Origin: UBA7378 sp049611805
Lineage (GTDB): Bacteria; Pseudomonadota; Alphaproteobacteria; RS24
Assembly (NCBI GenBank): GCA_049611805.1
Contig: JBMZAX010000012.1
Coordinates: 1 to 64,000, forward strand
Length of the DNA: 64,000 nucleotides
Direction: 5' to 3'
Under the pieces are notes generated by a model. The model was given only the letters and a program-made list of their open reading frames with translations. It was not told the origin of the DNA and did no database searches. A program made the position numbers and the translations under genes. Shown one piece after another: positions 52,310-61,267 of this stretch (positions are counted from its first letter, which is position 1; every line of letters begins with the position of its first letter).

Positions 52310-54043
52310 TCAGATTTCCGTGCCGCCCATCAGGGCTTCCGGCGCAATTTCGGGCATGGCCTCCAGCCCCGTCACGAGTTTGTTTTCGATTTTCTCGCGG
52401 TCTTCCTCAACCGGATCAAAGGCCAGTGCCTTGCGCCATTGATAGCGCGCCTCAACTTCGCGCCCCAGACGCCACAGCACATCGCCCAAATGCTCGGTAA
52501 TCACCGGATCGGTGGGTTCCAGCCGTGAGGCGTGTTCGAGATATCCCAGCGCCTTTTCATGCTCGCCCAGCCGGTAATGCGCCCAGCCCAGACTGTCGAC
52601 GAAAAAGCCGTTTGACGGCTCCTTGCGCACGGCCAGTTCGATAATCGCCAGACCTTCTTTCAGATAAATGCCCTGATCGACCCAGCTATAGCCCAGATAA
52701 TTCAGCACATGCGGCTCGTCTCCCGACAATTGACGGGCTTTTTGCAAATCCACCTCGGCCATAATCCAATTGCCCTGCCGCTCGCGGGTAATGCCGCGGG
52801 CAAAATACAAATGCCAGTGAATGGCGCGCTCTTGGTCGATCAGCCCGATAGCCTTGTCATAGGCCTGTTCGGCCTCCTCGAAGCGGAAGCGGAAGCGCAG
52901 CATGTCGCCCAGTGCCACCAGCGCCTCAATGTCTTCATCCGTATCGGTCATCACCGCATAAAGAACCGATATTGCTTCTTCAACCGCATCGGCCTCATTC
53001 AGCATTTCCGCGCGTTTGATTTGTGCCGCGCGATACATGGTCTGTCCGGGCGCAATCAGTGCAAACCGGTCATGCGCCGCCGCCCAGCGCTGGTTGCGGC
53101 CAAATATCTCCGCCGTCATGAACATGGCGATATCGCTATCGGGTTCCAGAAACAGCGCCAAATGCGCATATGCCAGAGCCAGTTCAAGGCGGCTTTCGCG
53201 CTCCATCACCTCGGCCACGGCGAAAAACGCATAGGCCATTTGCACATTTACCGCGCGCGGCAATTCAGGTGCCGGCGCACCGGTTTCCAGACGCGCCAAC
53301 CCGGCCAGAATATGCGGATGGGTGAGATGCGTATCGTGATAATCTTCGTACAGTTTGCGCGCGCCGCGCGTGTCTCCCTTGCGCTCAAGATAGGCACCAT
53401 AGGCTTTGACGAAAAAGAAATAGCCCGCCCCGCCCGCGCGGGCCCCTGTCTCGTAAGCCTCGTCGGCACTTGTCAGATCGCCTGCAAGTTCCAGCGCGCG
53501 CGCCACCTGCAACATGCTGATCGGCGTGAACGCCGCGGTGCGGCGCAATTGCGATATGGTGGTTTGCACATCATCATCGCGCGCTTTGGCGACGGCCATC
53601 CACAGGCGAATATTCGGCTCCAAAAGCCGCGCCATCGGGCCTTTATGCATCTTGTCCAGATAGCGCCCCGCCCGCGCATAACGCCCGGCCTCAAAACTGT
53701 TTATGGCAAGCAAAAGGCCTGCTTGCTGGTTTTCCGGCGTCTGTTTGACAAGGTCGCGGGCAATTTCAACCGCCTGGGGAACCTGCCCGCCGACCAGTCG
53801 GGCGCGCATGGCATTTTGCAGCAAATCCTTGTCATCCGGGTCGGTTTTCAGTGCCCGTTCCAGATAATCGCCGGCCTGTGTCAAATCATTGCTGCTCAGG
53901 GCAAATTGCGCCGCAAGATAAGCTCCGGCCAACCCCGGAGGGCGAACGAAATGCGAGGTGCGCGTCAGCACAAACGCGCCCAGCGCAACCCCGACAACCA
54001 GCGATCCGGCCAGCCCCAATAGCAGGTAGTGCCTAAATTTCAT
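52310..54043 (-). CDS. TPR-repeat protein with N-terminal membrane anchor
   Basis: A 577-residue protein with one N-terminal hydrophobic segment (LLLGLAGSLVVGVALGAFVL, about 7-26) and many TPR-like helical pairs (e.g. AGDYLERALKTDPDDKDLLQNAM, AISVLYAVMTDTDEDIEALVALGDML, LGYLEHASRLEPTDPVITEHLGDVLWRLG). It is likely exported or membrane-tethered and acts as a protein-interaction platform in the periplasm; no enzymatic domain was seen. An RFRFRF stretch is encoded by GAAGCG repeated three times (52880-52897). The TPR-ispE pairing is frequent in Alphaproteobacteria. Confidence 0.82.
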   Translation of the reverse strand: MKFRHYLLLGLAGSLVVGVALGAFVLTRTSHFVRPPGLAGAYLAAQFALSSNDLTQAGDYLERALKTDPDDKDLLQNAMRARLVGGQVPQAVEIARDLVKQTPENQQAGLLLAINSFEAGRYARAGRYLDKMHKGPMARLLEPNIRLWMAVAKARDDDVQTTISQLRRTAAFTPISMLQVARALELAGDLTSADEAYETGARAGGAGYFFFVKAYGAYLERKGDTRGARKLYEDYHDTHLTHPHILAGLARLETGAPAPELPRAVNVQMAYAFFAVAEVMERESRLELALAYAHLALFLEPDSDIAMFMTAEIFGRNQRWAAAHDRFALIAPGQTMYRAAQIKRAEMLNEADAVEEAISVLYAVMTDTDEDIEALVALGDMLRFRFRFEEAEQAYDKAIGLIDQERAIHWHLYFARGITRERQGNWIMAEVDLQKARQLSGDEPHVLNYLGYSWVDQGIYLKEGLAIIELAVRKEPSNGFFVDSLGWAHYRLGEHEKALGYLEHASRLEPTDPVITEHLGDVLWRLGREVEARYQWRKALAFDPVEEDREKIENKLVTGLEAMPEIAPEALMGGTEI

Positions 54044-54102
54044 CAAAACTCCTGTTGGACACGAGTTTATCAGGACACCCCGCAGGCGCAATATCGGAAA
54101 AA

Positions 54103-55815
54103 TTACATATTGGGATAGTTCGGCCCGCCGGCGCCTTCCGGCACGACCCAGTTAATGTTCTGGCTGGGGTCTTTGATGTCGCAGGTTTTGCAATGCACGC
54201 AGTTTTGCGCATTGATTTGCAGACGCGGGTTTTCACCCGTCTCCTCGCGAACAATTTCATAGACACCGGCCGGACAATAACGTTGGGCGGGCTCGTCATA
54301 TTCGGGCAAATTGACATCCACCGGAACGGACGCATTTTTGAGCGTCAGATGCGCCGGCTGGTCTTCTTCGTGATTTGTTGCCGACAAAAACACCGAAGAC
54401 AGCTTGTCAAACGCCACCTCGCCATCGGGTTTGGGATAATCGATCGGCTTGCACGCATCGGCTTTTTTCATGGCCGCATGGTCGGGCTTGCCGTGTGACA
54501 GGGTGAACGGCAGACCGATACCAAGCGTGCGCATCCACATTTCAACGCCGCCCAGCATTGTGCCGAGAATGTTACCGAATTTGGTCAGCAACGGTTTCAC
54601 ATTGCGCACCAACTTCAATTCTTTTGCCACGCGGCTTTCTTCATAAGCCTGCTGATAGGCACTCAGCTCATCATAGGAGCGGCCCTCGCCCAGCGCCGCA
54701 AAAGCGGCTTCGGCGGCCATAATGCCGGTTTCCATGGCATTGTGGCTGCCCTTGATGCGCGGCACGTTTACAAAACCCGCCGAGCAGCCAATCAGCGCCC
54801 CGCCCGGAAATGCCAGCTTCGGCACCGACTGATAACCGCCTTCGGTAATCGCGCGCGCGCCGTAGGAGACGCGCTTGCCGCCCTCAAGCGTCTGACGAAT
54901 GACGGGATGCATTTTGAAACGCTGAAACTCGTCATAGGGCGACAGATGCGGGTTCTGGTAATTCAGATGCGTGACAAAACCGATTGAGACGAAATTTTCG
55001 CCGAAATGGTAGAGCCAAGAGCCGCCACCCGTCGAATTGTCAAGCGGCCAGCCCAATGTGTGTTGCACATAGCCGGGTTTATGGTTTTCCGGCGCGACCT
55101 GCCACAATTCCTTAATGCCGATGCCAAATTTCTGAAAATCGCTGTCGGCATCAAGATTATATTGGGCAATCGCCGCCTTGGACAGCGACCCGCGCACGCC
55201 TTCGGCCAAAAATGTGTATTTCGCGTGCAGTTCCATGCCCGGCATCCAGCCGTCTTTTTTCTCGCCGGTTTTCGACACGCCCATATCGCCGGTGGCGACA
55301 CCGCGCACCGCGCCGTTTTCGTCAAACAGCAATTCAGCCGCGGCAAAGCCCGGATAAATTTCAACGCCCATGGCTTCGGCCTGTTCGGCCAGCCAGCGCG
55401 CGACATTGCCGAGGCTGGCAATGTAATTGCCGTGGTTTTTCATCAGAGGCGGCAGCATGAAGTTCGGCAATGGCAGGGCACCGGCCGGGCCCAGCACCAA
55501 AAAGCGGTCTGAGGTTACCGGCGTTTCCAGCGGTGCGCCGCGCTCTTTCCAGTCGGGAAACAGGCGGTTGATGCCCACCGGATCAATCACCGCGCCGGAG
55601 AGAATATGCGCCCCGACTTCGGAGCCTTTTTCAAGCACGCAGACGGAGACTTCCTGGCCGCTTTCTTCCGCCATTTGCTTCAGGCGGATCGCCGCCGACA
55701 GACCCGCAGGACCGGCGCCCACAATCACCACATCATATTCCATGGCCTCGCGCTCTTCGGGTGCCAGCGCCCAGCCCTGTCGGGCATTGACCTGATTGAC
55801 AGGTAATTCAGTCAT
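54103..55815 (-). CDS. Electron-transfer flavoprotein:ubiquinone oxidoreductase
   Basis: Membrane-associated FAD and 4Fe-4S enzyme that passes electrons from ETF (fatty-acid and amino-acid dehydrogenation) to ubiquinone. The 570 residues show the Rossmann VIVGAGPAGLSAAIRLKQ, FLAEGVRGSLSKA, GCSAGFVNVPRIKGSHNAMETG and the C-terminal 4Fe-4S region CPAGVYEI...QINAQNCVHCKTCDIKDPSQNI. The start has GAGG 6 nt upstream; ATGs at 55827 and 55875 are alternatives. No etfAB is adjacent. Confidence 0.95.
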   Translation of the reverse strand: MTELPVNQVNARQGWALAPEEREAMEYDVVIVGAGPAGLSAAIRLKQMAEESGQEVSVCVLEKGSEVGAHILSGAVIDPVGINRLFPDWKERGAPLETPVTSDRFLVLGPAGALPLPNFMLPPLMKNHGNYIASLGNVARWLAEQAEAMGVEIYPGFAAAELLFDENGAVRGVATGDMGVSKTGEKKDGWMPGMELHAKYTFLAEGVRGSLSKAAIAQYNLDADSDFQKFGIGIKELWQVAPENHKPGYVQHTLGWPLDNSTGGGSWLYHFGENFVSIGFVTHLNYQNPHLSPYDEFQRFKMHPVIRQTLEGGKRVSYGARAITEGGYQSVPKLAFPGGALIGCSAGFVNVPRIKGSHNAMETGIMAAEAAFAALGEGRSYDELSAYQQAYEESRVAKELKLVRNVKPLLTKFGNILGTMLGGVEMWMRTLGIGLPFTLSHGKPDHAAMKKADACKPIDYPKPDGEVAFDKLSSVFLSATNHEEDQPAHLTLKNASVPVDVNLPEYDEPAQRYCPAGVYEIVREETGENPRLQINAQNCVHCKTCDIKDPSQNINWVVPEGAGGPNYPNM

Positions 55816-56081
55816 CTCAAACCTCATAAAATCAATATTCGGATACAATTTACCACAAACAACCGCACCCGCCAAAGAGTGCTGAATTTAAGCGGGCATT
55901 GGCAAAACTGCAATGTGTGGCCCCTGCGACCCAATGTCATGCTATTGTGACAATTGAAAGTGATTCGTTTTTGCGGCGCAGTTCCGGCCAAACCGGTCGT
56001 ACGGGAAGCGCCGGAAACATCGAAAGCACTGACAAATCAGGGAAACTTTTTCTTGCCCGCCAAATAGATGCAATTTGATAC

Positions 56082-56969
56082 ATGCAGCTTGAACGTCCAG
56101 AAATTGCCGATCTTTTAAAATTTCACATTGAGGCCGGTTGCGCCGATATTCTCGATGACATGCCGGTCAATCATTTTGCCGAAGCTGAACCCGCTTCACA
56201 CGAATCTGCCTCGCCGGAACCTGCCTCGCCGGAACCTGCTGCAATGAAACAGGCGGCCTATGCAGGCCTTCAAGAAAGCGCAAGCCCCCTTGCAACACCC
56301 GCCGCGGCGGCTGTAACGCCGGCCGTTGTTGCCGCGCAAATCAATCCGGCCGCGCCCCAAAATGGAGCCGCCGGCGACAACGCAACATTGGCTAAAAACG
56401 CCAAAACGCTGGACGAACTCGCCGCCGCGCTTGAGCGCTTTGACGGGTGCGGCCTGAAAAAAACCGCGAAATCCACCGTGTTTTCCGACGGTGTAAGCTC
56501 GGCCCGCATCATGCTTGTCGGCGAAGCACCGGGACAGGATGAAGACCGCACCGGCAAACCTTTTGTCGGGCGCAGCGGGCAATTGCTTGATGCCATGATG
56601 GCAACCATTGGGCTTTCGCGGGCCGACAATCTATACATTGCCAATGTCATTCCATGGCGGCCACCGGGCAATCGCGCGCCTTCGGTCGATGAGTTGGAAA
56701 CCTGCAAACCCTTTATTCTGCGCCAGATTGAACTGGCCGCGCCCGAAATAATCGTGCTGGTGGGCGGCACTTCGGCAAAAACGCTGTTGAACACCGAAAC
56801 CGGCATCACGCGGTTGCGCGGCAAATGGCAAACGCTTGAAATTGGCGGGCGGGCCATTCCGGCACTGCCGTTTTTCCATCCGGCCTATGTGTTGCGGCGG
56901 CCCGAAACCAAAATCGATGTCTGGGCCGATTTATGCGCGCTCAAACAAAAGCTGGATACGGGCTCATGA
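56082..56969 (+). CDS. Uracil-DNA glycosylase family 4-like protein
   Basis: Removes uracil from DNA, or belongs to the SPO1-pol-like group of related glycosylases. The 295 residues have an N-terminal LLKFHIEAGCADI segment, a low-complexity Ala/Pro/Glu/Ser linker to ~105, and then GCGLKKTAKSTVF, the active-site motif MLVGEAPGQDEDRTGKPFVGRSGQLL, NVIPWRPPGNRAP, and HPAYVLRRPE. Only two of the four cluster cysteines of classical family-4 UDGs are visible (Cys123 and Cys208); the other positions are Asp121-like and Trp192. It overlaps the transglycosylase gene by 4 bp. Confidence 0.88.
   Translation: MQLERPEIADLLKFHIEAGCADILDDMPVNHFAEAEPASHESASPEPASPEPAAMKQAAYAGLQESASPLATPAAAAVTPAVVAAQINPAAPQNGAAGDNATLAKNAKTLDELAAALERFDGCGLKKTAKSTVFSDGVSSARIMLVGEAPGQDEDRTGKPFVGRSGQLLDAMMATIGLSRADNLYIANVIPWRPPGNRAPSVDELETCKPFILRQIELAAPEIIVLVGGTSAKTLLNTETGITRLRGKWQTLEIGGRAIPALPFFHPAYVLRRPETKIDVWADLCALKQKLDTGS
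56206..56235. repeat. 15-bp tandem duplication in UDG linker
   Basis: CTGCCTCGCCGGAAC occurs twice, perfectly, in frame, encoding the repeated Ala-Ser-Pro-Glu-Pro of the low-complexity linker. Confidence 0.9.
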
Positions 56970-58729
56970 CACGCGGGGTTTTCATGGGTGTCGCGCTGGC
57001 GCTATTTTTGGCGCCGATCGATGCCTCCGCCCTGTCGCCGGAAGACCGCCAGGGCTTGCGCCCCCTGCCCCGCCCGGATTATGTGCGCCCCGACAAGCCG
57101 GAAGATTCCGCACTCTATCGTGAAATTTTTGCACTGCAGGAAAGCGCCAAATGGAGCCGCGCCGACCGGCTCATCCGGCAGGTGGGCGACCCGTTGCTGA
57201 TGGGGCATGTTTTGTTTCAACGCTACATGCACCCCACCGCCTATCGCGCCAAATGGACCGAATTGCGCGACTGGCTGAAAAACTACGCCGATCATCCGGG
57301 CGCATGGCGGGTTTATAAGCTCGCCCAAAAGCGCAAGCCCCGCGGCATTGCCATGCCCAAGCGACCGCCCGCGCGCATCTATCATCAAGACAAGGCAAGC
57401 AGTGCCTCGGCCCTGTTTCAAACGCGCACCAAACGGCGCATTCGGCGCGAGGTCTATCGCCTGATACGCCGCGAACGCCCGACGCAGGCCCTGAAATATA
57501 TTTCCGCCAAGGGGCAGGATCGCCGCTTGAAGGCGGCTGAAACCGATTTTCTGAAATCGCTGATTGCGCGGAGTTATTATATTGAAGGCAAAGTCGCCTC
57601 ATCGCTGAAACTGGCACAGGAAGCCACCCGCAGCCGGGCCCGCGTGCCGATGTCGGACTGGCATGCGGGGCTGGCCGCCTGGCGGCTGGGAAAAGCTGAT
57701 CTGGCGACCGAGCATTTCGCGCGGCTTGCCGATACAAACACCATCAGCGCACAATTGCGCGCGCGCGCCGCCTATTGGACCGCGCGGGGCCTGCGCAAAG
57801 CGGGCAAAATCAGCGAGGCCGAGCCCTATTTCAAAATTGCCGCCGAATCCGGCCCGTATTTTTACGCCCTGCTGGGCATGCAACAAGTCACCGGACAAAT
57901 GCAAATCGACTGGCAAAAAGCGACGCGGCGTGACTCGACCATTTTTGCGACCCACCCCGTTTTGCGCCGCGCCGAAGCCTTGCGCGCGGCCGGCCAGGGC
58001 GAATTGGCGGAGTTGGAACTTTTATATCTGCAAGAACGATTGTCTGAGCCCGAAGCGCGCGCCATGCTGGCTTATGCGGAAGAAAACGCCTATCCGGCGG
58101 TGCAACTCTCCGTCGCCCAGCGTCTCGGCCTGCAAATTAAGGGCAGCGTGCCCCTGACCGTGCTGGACAGCAGTTACCCGACCCTGCCGCAACAGGCCGA
58201 AACGCGCGTCGATCAGGCCATATTGCTGGCGCTCGTGCGGCAGGAAAGCCGTTTCAAGGCGCGCGCCAAATCATCTGCCGGTGCGCGCGGCCTGATGCAG
58301 ATTATGCCGCGCACGGCGGCCTTTATTACCGGCGACCGCCAGCTTGCCTGGCGCAAGGGCCGCGACCGCCTGCTCAAGGCAGACCTCAATTTGGCGATCG
58401 GGCAGCAATATCTCACCATGCTGATGGGCGATGAATATTTCGACAATAATCTGATTTTTGCGCTCGCCGCCTATAATGCCGGGCCCGGCACATTGCGCCG
58501 CTGGCGGCGCGAACTCGACGGTGTTGAAGACCCGCTTTTGTTCATCGAAAGCATGTCGGCCGGTGAAACCCGCAAATATGTGCAAAAAGTCATGGCAAAT
58601 ATGTGGATCTACCGAAACAAATTCGGGCAGGAGCCGGTCAGCTTACGCATATTGGCGGCGGAAAGCTGGCCGCTTTATGTGCCGCAAGACCGGCGCGCGC
58701 GCCTGATGCCGGCCGGCATCAACAATTAA
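56966..58729 (+). CDS. Soluble lytic murein transglycosylase (SLT family)
   Basis: Periplasmic enzyme cleaving peptidoglycan glycans with 1,6-anhydro-MurNAc formation. The 587 residues begin with a signal peptide (MTRGVFMGVALALFLAPIDASA), then a long helical superhelix (SLT U-domain-like) and the C-terminal catalytic domain: VRQESRFKARAKSSAGARGLMQIMPRTA with the catalytic Glu, LNLAIGQQYL, and AAYNAGPGTLRRW. The ATG overlaps the UDG stop by 4 bp. Confidence 0.95.
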   Translation: MTRGVFMGVALALFLAPIDASALSPEDRQGLRPLPRPDYVRPDKPEDSALYREIFALQESAKWSRADRLIRQVGDPLLMGHVLFQRYMHPTAYRAKWTELRDWLKNYADHPGAWRVYKLAQKRKPRGIAMPKRPPARIYHQDKASSASALFQTRTKRRIRREVYRLIRRERPTQALKYISAKGQDRRLKAAETDFLKSLIARSYYIEGKVASSLKLAQEATRSRARVPMSDWHAGLAAWRLGKADLATEHFARLADTNTISAQLRARAAYWTARGLRKAGKISEAEPYFKIAAESGPYFYALLGMQQVTGQMQIDWQKATRRDSTIFATHPVLRRAEALRAAGQGELAELELLYLQERLSEPEARAMLAYAEENAYPAVQLSVAQRLGLQIKGSVPLTVLDSSYPTLPQQAETRVDQAILLALVRQESRFKARAKSSAGARGLMQIMPRTAAFITGDRQLAWRKGRDRLLKADLNLAIGQQYLTMLMGDEYFDNNLIFALAAYNAGPGTLRRWRRELDGVEDPLLFIESMSAGETRKYVQKVMANMWIYRNKFGQEPVSLRILAAESWPLYVPQDRRARLMPAGINN

Positions 58730-58736
58730 CCGGTAC

Positions 58737-59225
58737 TTATTGCAGCCGGTCTTTCAATTCGGAAATATTTTGCTCGATAAGCGTGTTGGCCTGTTGCGCG
58801 CTCATGCCCGTCTCAATGAGATGGGCGGCGGCATCCACGGCCAGCCGCGTAATGGCCGCGCGCACCTCGCCGACCAATTGTTCTTCGGCGCGGGCGATTT
58901 TGCTTTCGGCCTGCGCGGTGCGGCGTTCAAGCTGGGCTTGCATGGCGGTGCGGGCTTCTTCGGCCAAACGCTGGGCCGTCTCGCGCGCTTCCGTCACAAT
59001 TTCTTCGGCCTGCTGTTCGGCAGATTTGCGGCGGGTTTCGTAATCGGCAAGCAGCGCTTCGGCCTCTTCACGAAGTTTGCGGGCCTCGTCCAGCTCGTCG
59101 GCGATCTCGGCCGATTTTGCATCCAGCGCGGCCAGCAAACGCTGCGGCAGTTTCAAATATAAAAACGCCGCAATAACGGTGGCAAAAGCAAGCGCGACAA
59201 AAAAGGATTCATCAAACATCTGCAT
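58737..59225 (-). CDS. atpF: ATP synthase Fo subunit b
   Basis: Peripheral stalk subunit b. The 162 residues have an N-terminal membrane helix (FFVALAFATVIAAFLYLKL) followed by a long charged coiled coil (ELDEARKLREEAEALLADYETRRKSAEQQAEEIV). It overlaps the b' gene by 1 bp and ends the Fo operon. Confidence 0.93.
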   Translation of the reverse strand: MQMFDESFFVALAFATVIAAFLYLKLPQRLLAALDAKSAEIADELDEARKLREEAEALLADYETRRKSAEQQAEEIVTEARETAQRLAEEARTAMQAQLERRTAQAESKIARAEEQLVGEVRAAITRLAVDAAAHLIETGMSAQQANTLIEQNISELKDRLQ

Positions 59226-59710
59226 CAGCCTTTCTGCGCGGCTTTGAGCGCCGCATCAATGTCGGCGTCACCCGGCGTGGCGAGGCCGACGGCCTGAATC
59301 ACATCGCCGACGACATCGCGCGCCGCCGCATCAAGACCGCCAAGCGCGGCATCGCGCGCGGCTTGCAGGCGCGCTTCGGCTTTTTGCGCTTCTTCTGCGA
59401 GGCGGGCATCAAGCTCGGCCTTTTGCCGGTCGGTTTCGGCCTGAATTTCAGCGCGCATTTCCTGCGCCAGAGCCAGCGCATTATTACGCGCCTGCTGCAG
59501 CGCCGCATCATAGGCCGCCAAAGCGGCCTCAGCATCTGCGCGCAATTTTTCGGCGGCTTCCAAATCCCCGTCAATCCGGCCCTGGCGGGTCGCCAGCGTG
59601 CGCGTGATGCGCGGCAAAACAAACACCGACAAGACCAGCAACATGGTGCCGAAACAAACGGCAAGCCAAAAAAGCTGGGACGGGAAACTGGCAGGATCAA
59701 GCTGCGGCAT
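59225..59710 (-). CDS. atpG: ATP synthase Fo subunit b'
   Basis: Second b-type stalk subunit, typical of Alphaproteobacteria and photosynthetic lineages. The 161 residues have the membrane segment FPSQLFWLAVCFGTMLLVLSVFVLPRI and a heptad-rich coiled coil ending DAALKAAQKG. It shares 1 bp with atpF. Confidence 0.92.
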   Translation of the reverse strand: MPQLDPASFPSQLFWLAVCFGTMLLVLSVFVLPRITRTLATRQGRIDGDLEAAEKLRADAEAALAAYDAALQQARNNALALAQEMRAEIQAETDRQKAELDARLAEEAQKAEARLQAARDAALGGLDAAARDVVGDVIQAVGLATPGDADIDAALKAAQKG

Positions 59711-59761
59711 GATGCACTCCTAATAGGGCTTCAAGCACCAAAAGATCGCGTGCGGCCCGGC

Positions 59762-59989
59762 TCAGACCACAAACAGCAGGATGAGGGCGATAATCAGACC
59801 GAAAAGACCTGTGGCCTCTGCCAGTGCAAAGCCCAAAAGCAGGTTCGGAAACTGGCTTTGTGCCGCTGACGGGTTGCGCAAGGCACCTGCCAGATAATTG
59901 CCGAAAATCGTTCCGATGCTGATACCGGCACCGGCAAGGGCGATACATGCGATACCTGCGCCAATATATTTTGCTGCTTCTGCTTCCAT
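59762..59989 (-). CDS. atpE: ATP synthase Fo subunit c
   Basis: Proteolipid forming the c-ring. The 75 residues are a helical hairpin: KYIGAGIACIALAGAGISIGTIFGNYLAGALRNPSA, then LLLGFALAEATGLFGLIIALILLF with the ion-binding Glu in FALAEATGLFG. A longer ATG five codons upstream is in frame but the family starts at MEAEAAKYI. It precedes the b' gene. Confidence 0.96.
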   Translation of the reverse strand: MEAEAAKYIGAGIACIALAGAGISIGTIFGNYLAGALRNPSAAQSQFPNLLLGFALAEATGLFGLIIALILLFVV

Positions 59990-60035
59990 GAGATAATCCT
60001 CCAAAAATGCCCGCGGGCGTTAGGTTAAAGTTCCG

Positions 60036-60812
60036 TTAGTGATCCATATGGATGGCTTCGTTGAGATAAATGCACGTCAAGATTGTGAACACATAGGCCT
60101 GCAATCCGGCGATGAGCAATTCCAGACCGGTAAAGGCGACCATCAGCGCAAATGGCGCAATCGCCAGCGGTGCCAGCCCTGCGGAGCTGAGCCCGACAAC
60201 AAAGCCGCCGAAAATTTTGAGCATGGTATGGCCGGCCATCATATTGCCGAACAGACGCACAGACAGGCTGACCGGACGCGTCAGATAGGAAATCAATTCG
60301 ATAACCACCAGCAGGGGCATCAAAATGGCGGGAATGCCCGACGGCACGAAAAGCTTCAAAAACCCGACGCCATGGCGGGCAAAGCCGACCAGCGTGACCA
60401 GCATGAACACGGTTGCGGCCAGCGCAAAAGTGACAATCAGATGGCTGGTGACGGTAAAGCTATAGGGCAACATGCCGAGCATGTTGCAGAAGAGAATGAA
60501 CATGAACAGCGAGAAGATGAACGGAAAATAGCGCATGCCCTCAGTGCCGATATTTTCCTGAATCATATCGGCGATGAATTTATAGGCCATTTCGCCCATT
60601 AATTGCAGACGCCCCGGCACCAGCGCAGACCGGCTTGAAGCGGCCAGCATGAAGGTGCCGATGAGACCGACGGCCAAAACCATCCATAATGATGAGTTGG
60701 TGAAAGACGTGTCGATACCGGCGACAGACGGCAATTCGATAATGGGGTGCACCTCGAACTGGTGCATCGGATCCAAACCGGCGCCACCTTCAGCGTTTTT
60801 ACTGCCAGCCAC
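60036..60812 (-). CDS. atpB: ATP synthase Fo subunit a
   Basis: Forms the proton half-channels against the c-ring. The 258 residues are mostly hydrophobic with five to six transmembrane helices, including MLGMLPYSFTVTSHL, ISYLTRPVSLSVRLFGNMMAGH with the essential Arg, and the C-terminal GLELLIAGLQAYVFTILTCIYLNEAIH. It follows atpI closely and precedes atpE. Confidence 0.96.
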   Translation of the reverse strand: MAGSKNAEGGAGLDPMHQFEVHPIIELPSVAGIDTSFTNSSLWMVLAVGLIGTFMLAASSRSALVPGRLQLMGEMAYKFIADMIQENIGTEGMRYFPFIFSLFMFILFCNMLGMLPYSFTVTSHLIVTFALAATVFMLVTLVGFARHGVGFLKLFVPSGIPAILMPLLVVIELISYLTRPVSLSVRLFGNMMAGHTMLKIFGGFVVGLSSAGLAPLAIAPFALMVAFTGLELLIAGLQAYVFTILTCIYLNEAIHMDH

Positions 60813-60815
60813 GCT

Positions 60816-61181
60816 TTACTCCTCTTGGTCGGGCTCCCGCGCGGTGCCCGCTGCGTTTTGATCCAGAGACCGGCGCATTTCATTCACCGTCCGGACAGAA
60901 TTTACGACCCCGGCAATCATGCCGAGAAAAAGTAGTATCAGCAGGAAAGCCGGAGCCGTGCCGAACCATTTGTCCATCCACCAGCCCACAAAACCGCCGA
61001 CCCCGATACCCGCCAACATCTCAACGGTAAACCGATAGGCCAACCCAAGCATGCTGGCATGGCCTCGGTTCTTTTCGACCGGCTGCTGCCTGCCTCTGGT
61101 CTCCGCAATTCGTGCCGCCAAATCATCGAGCGCATCGCGCTTGTCAGATGGCGGAGGCTGGGGGTCGCGCGAGCCTGTCAC
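60816..61181 (-). CDS. atpI: ATP synthase accessory protein AtpI
   Basis: Small assembly-related protein of Fo operons. The 121 residues have a charged N-terminus (DALDDLAARIAETRG) and two hydrophobic segments (VEMLAGIGVGGFVGWWMD and PAFLLILLFLGMIAGVVNSV), the AtpI plan. The start is uncertain: GTGs at 61190 and 61181 and a TTG at 61193 are all in frame. First gene of the Fo operon, downstream of a near-consensus promoter. Confidence 0.85.
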   Translation of the reverse strand: MTGSRDPQPPPSDKRDALDDLAARIAETRGRQQPVEKNRGHASMLGLAYRFTVEMLAGIGVGGFVGWWMDKWFGTAPAFLLILLFLGMIAGVVNSVRTVNEMRRSLDQNAAGTAREPDQEE

Positions 61182-61223
61182 AGCGCCCACCAACCGGCGA
61201 AACCCGGCTCCCAGATTGGGGGC

Positions 61224-61252
61224 ACACTACTTACTGGCTTGTGGAATGTCAA
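61224..61252 (-). promoter_or_regulatory. Sigma70-like promoter of the Fo operon
   Basis: On the minus strand a perfect TTGACA (61252-61247) is followed after 17 bp by TAGTGT (61229-61224), in the 86-bp gap between smc and atpI. The -35 box and the spacing are consensus and the -10 is weak. Confidence 0.5.
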
Positions 61253-61267
61253 GCGACGATACCCCAT

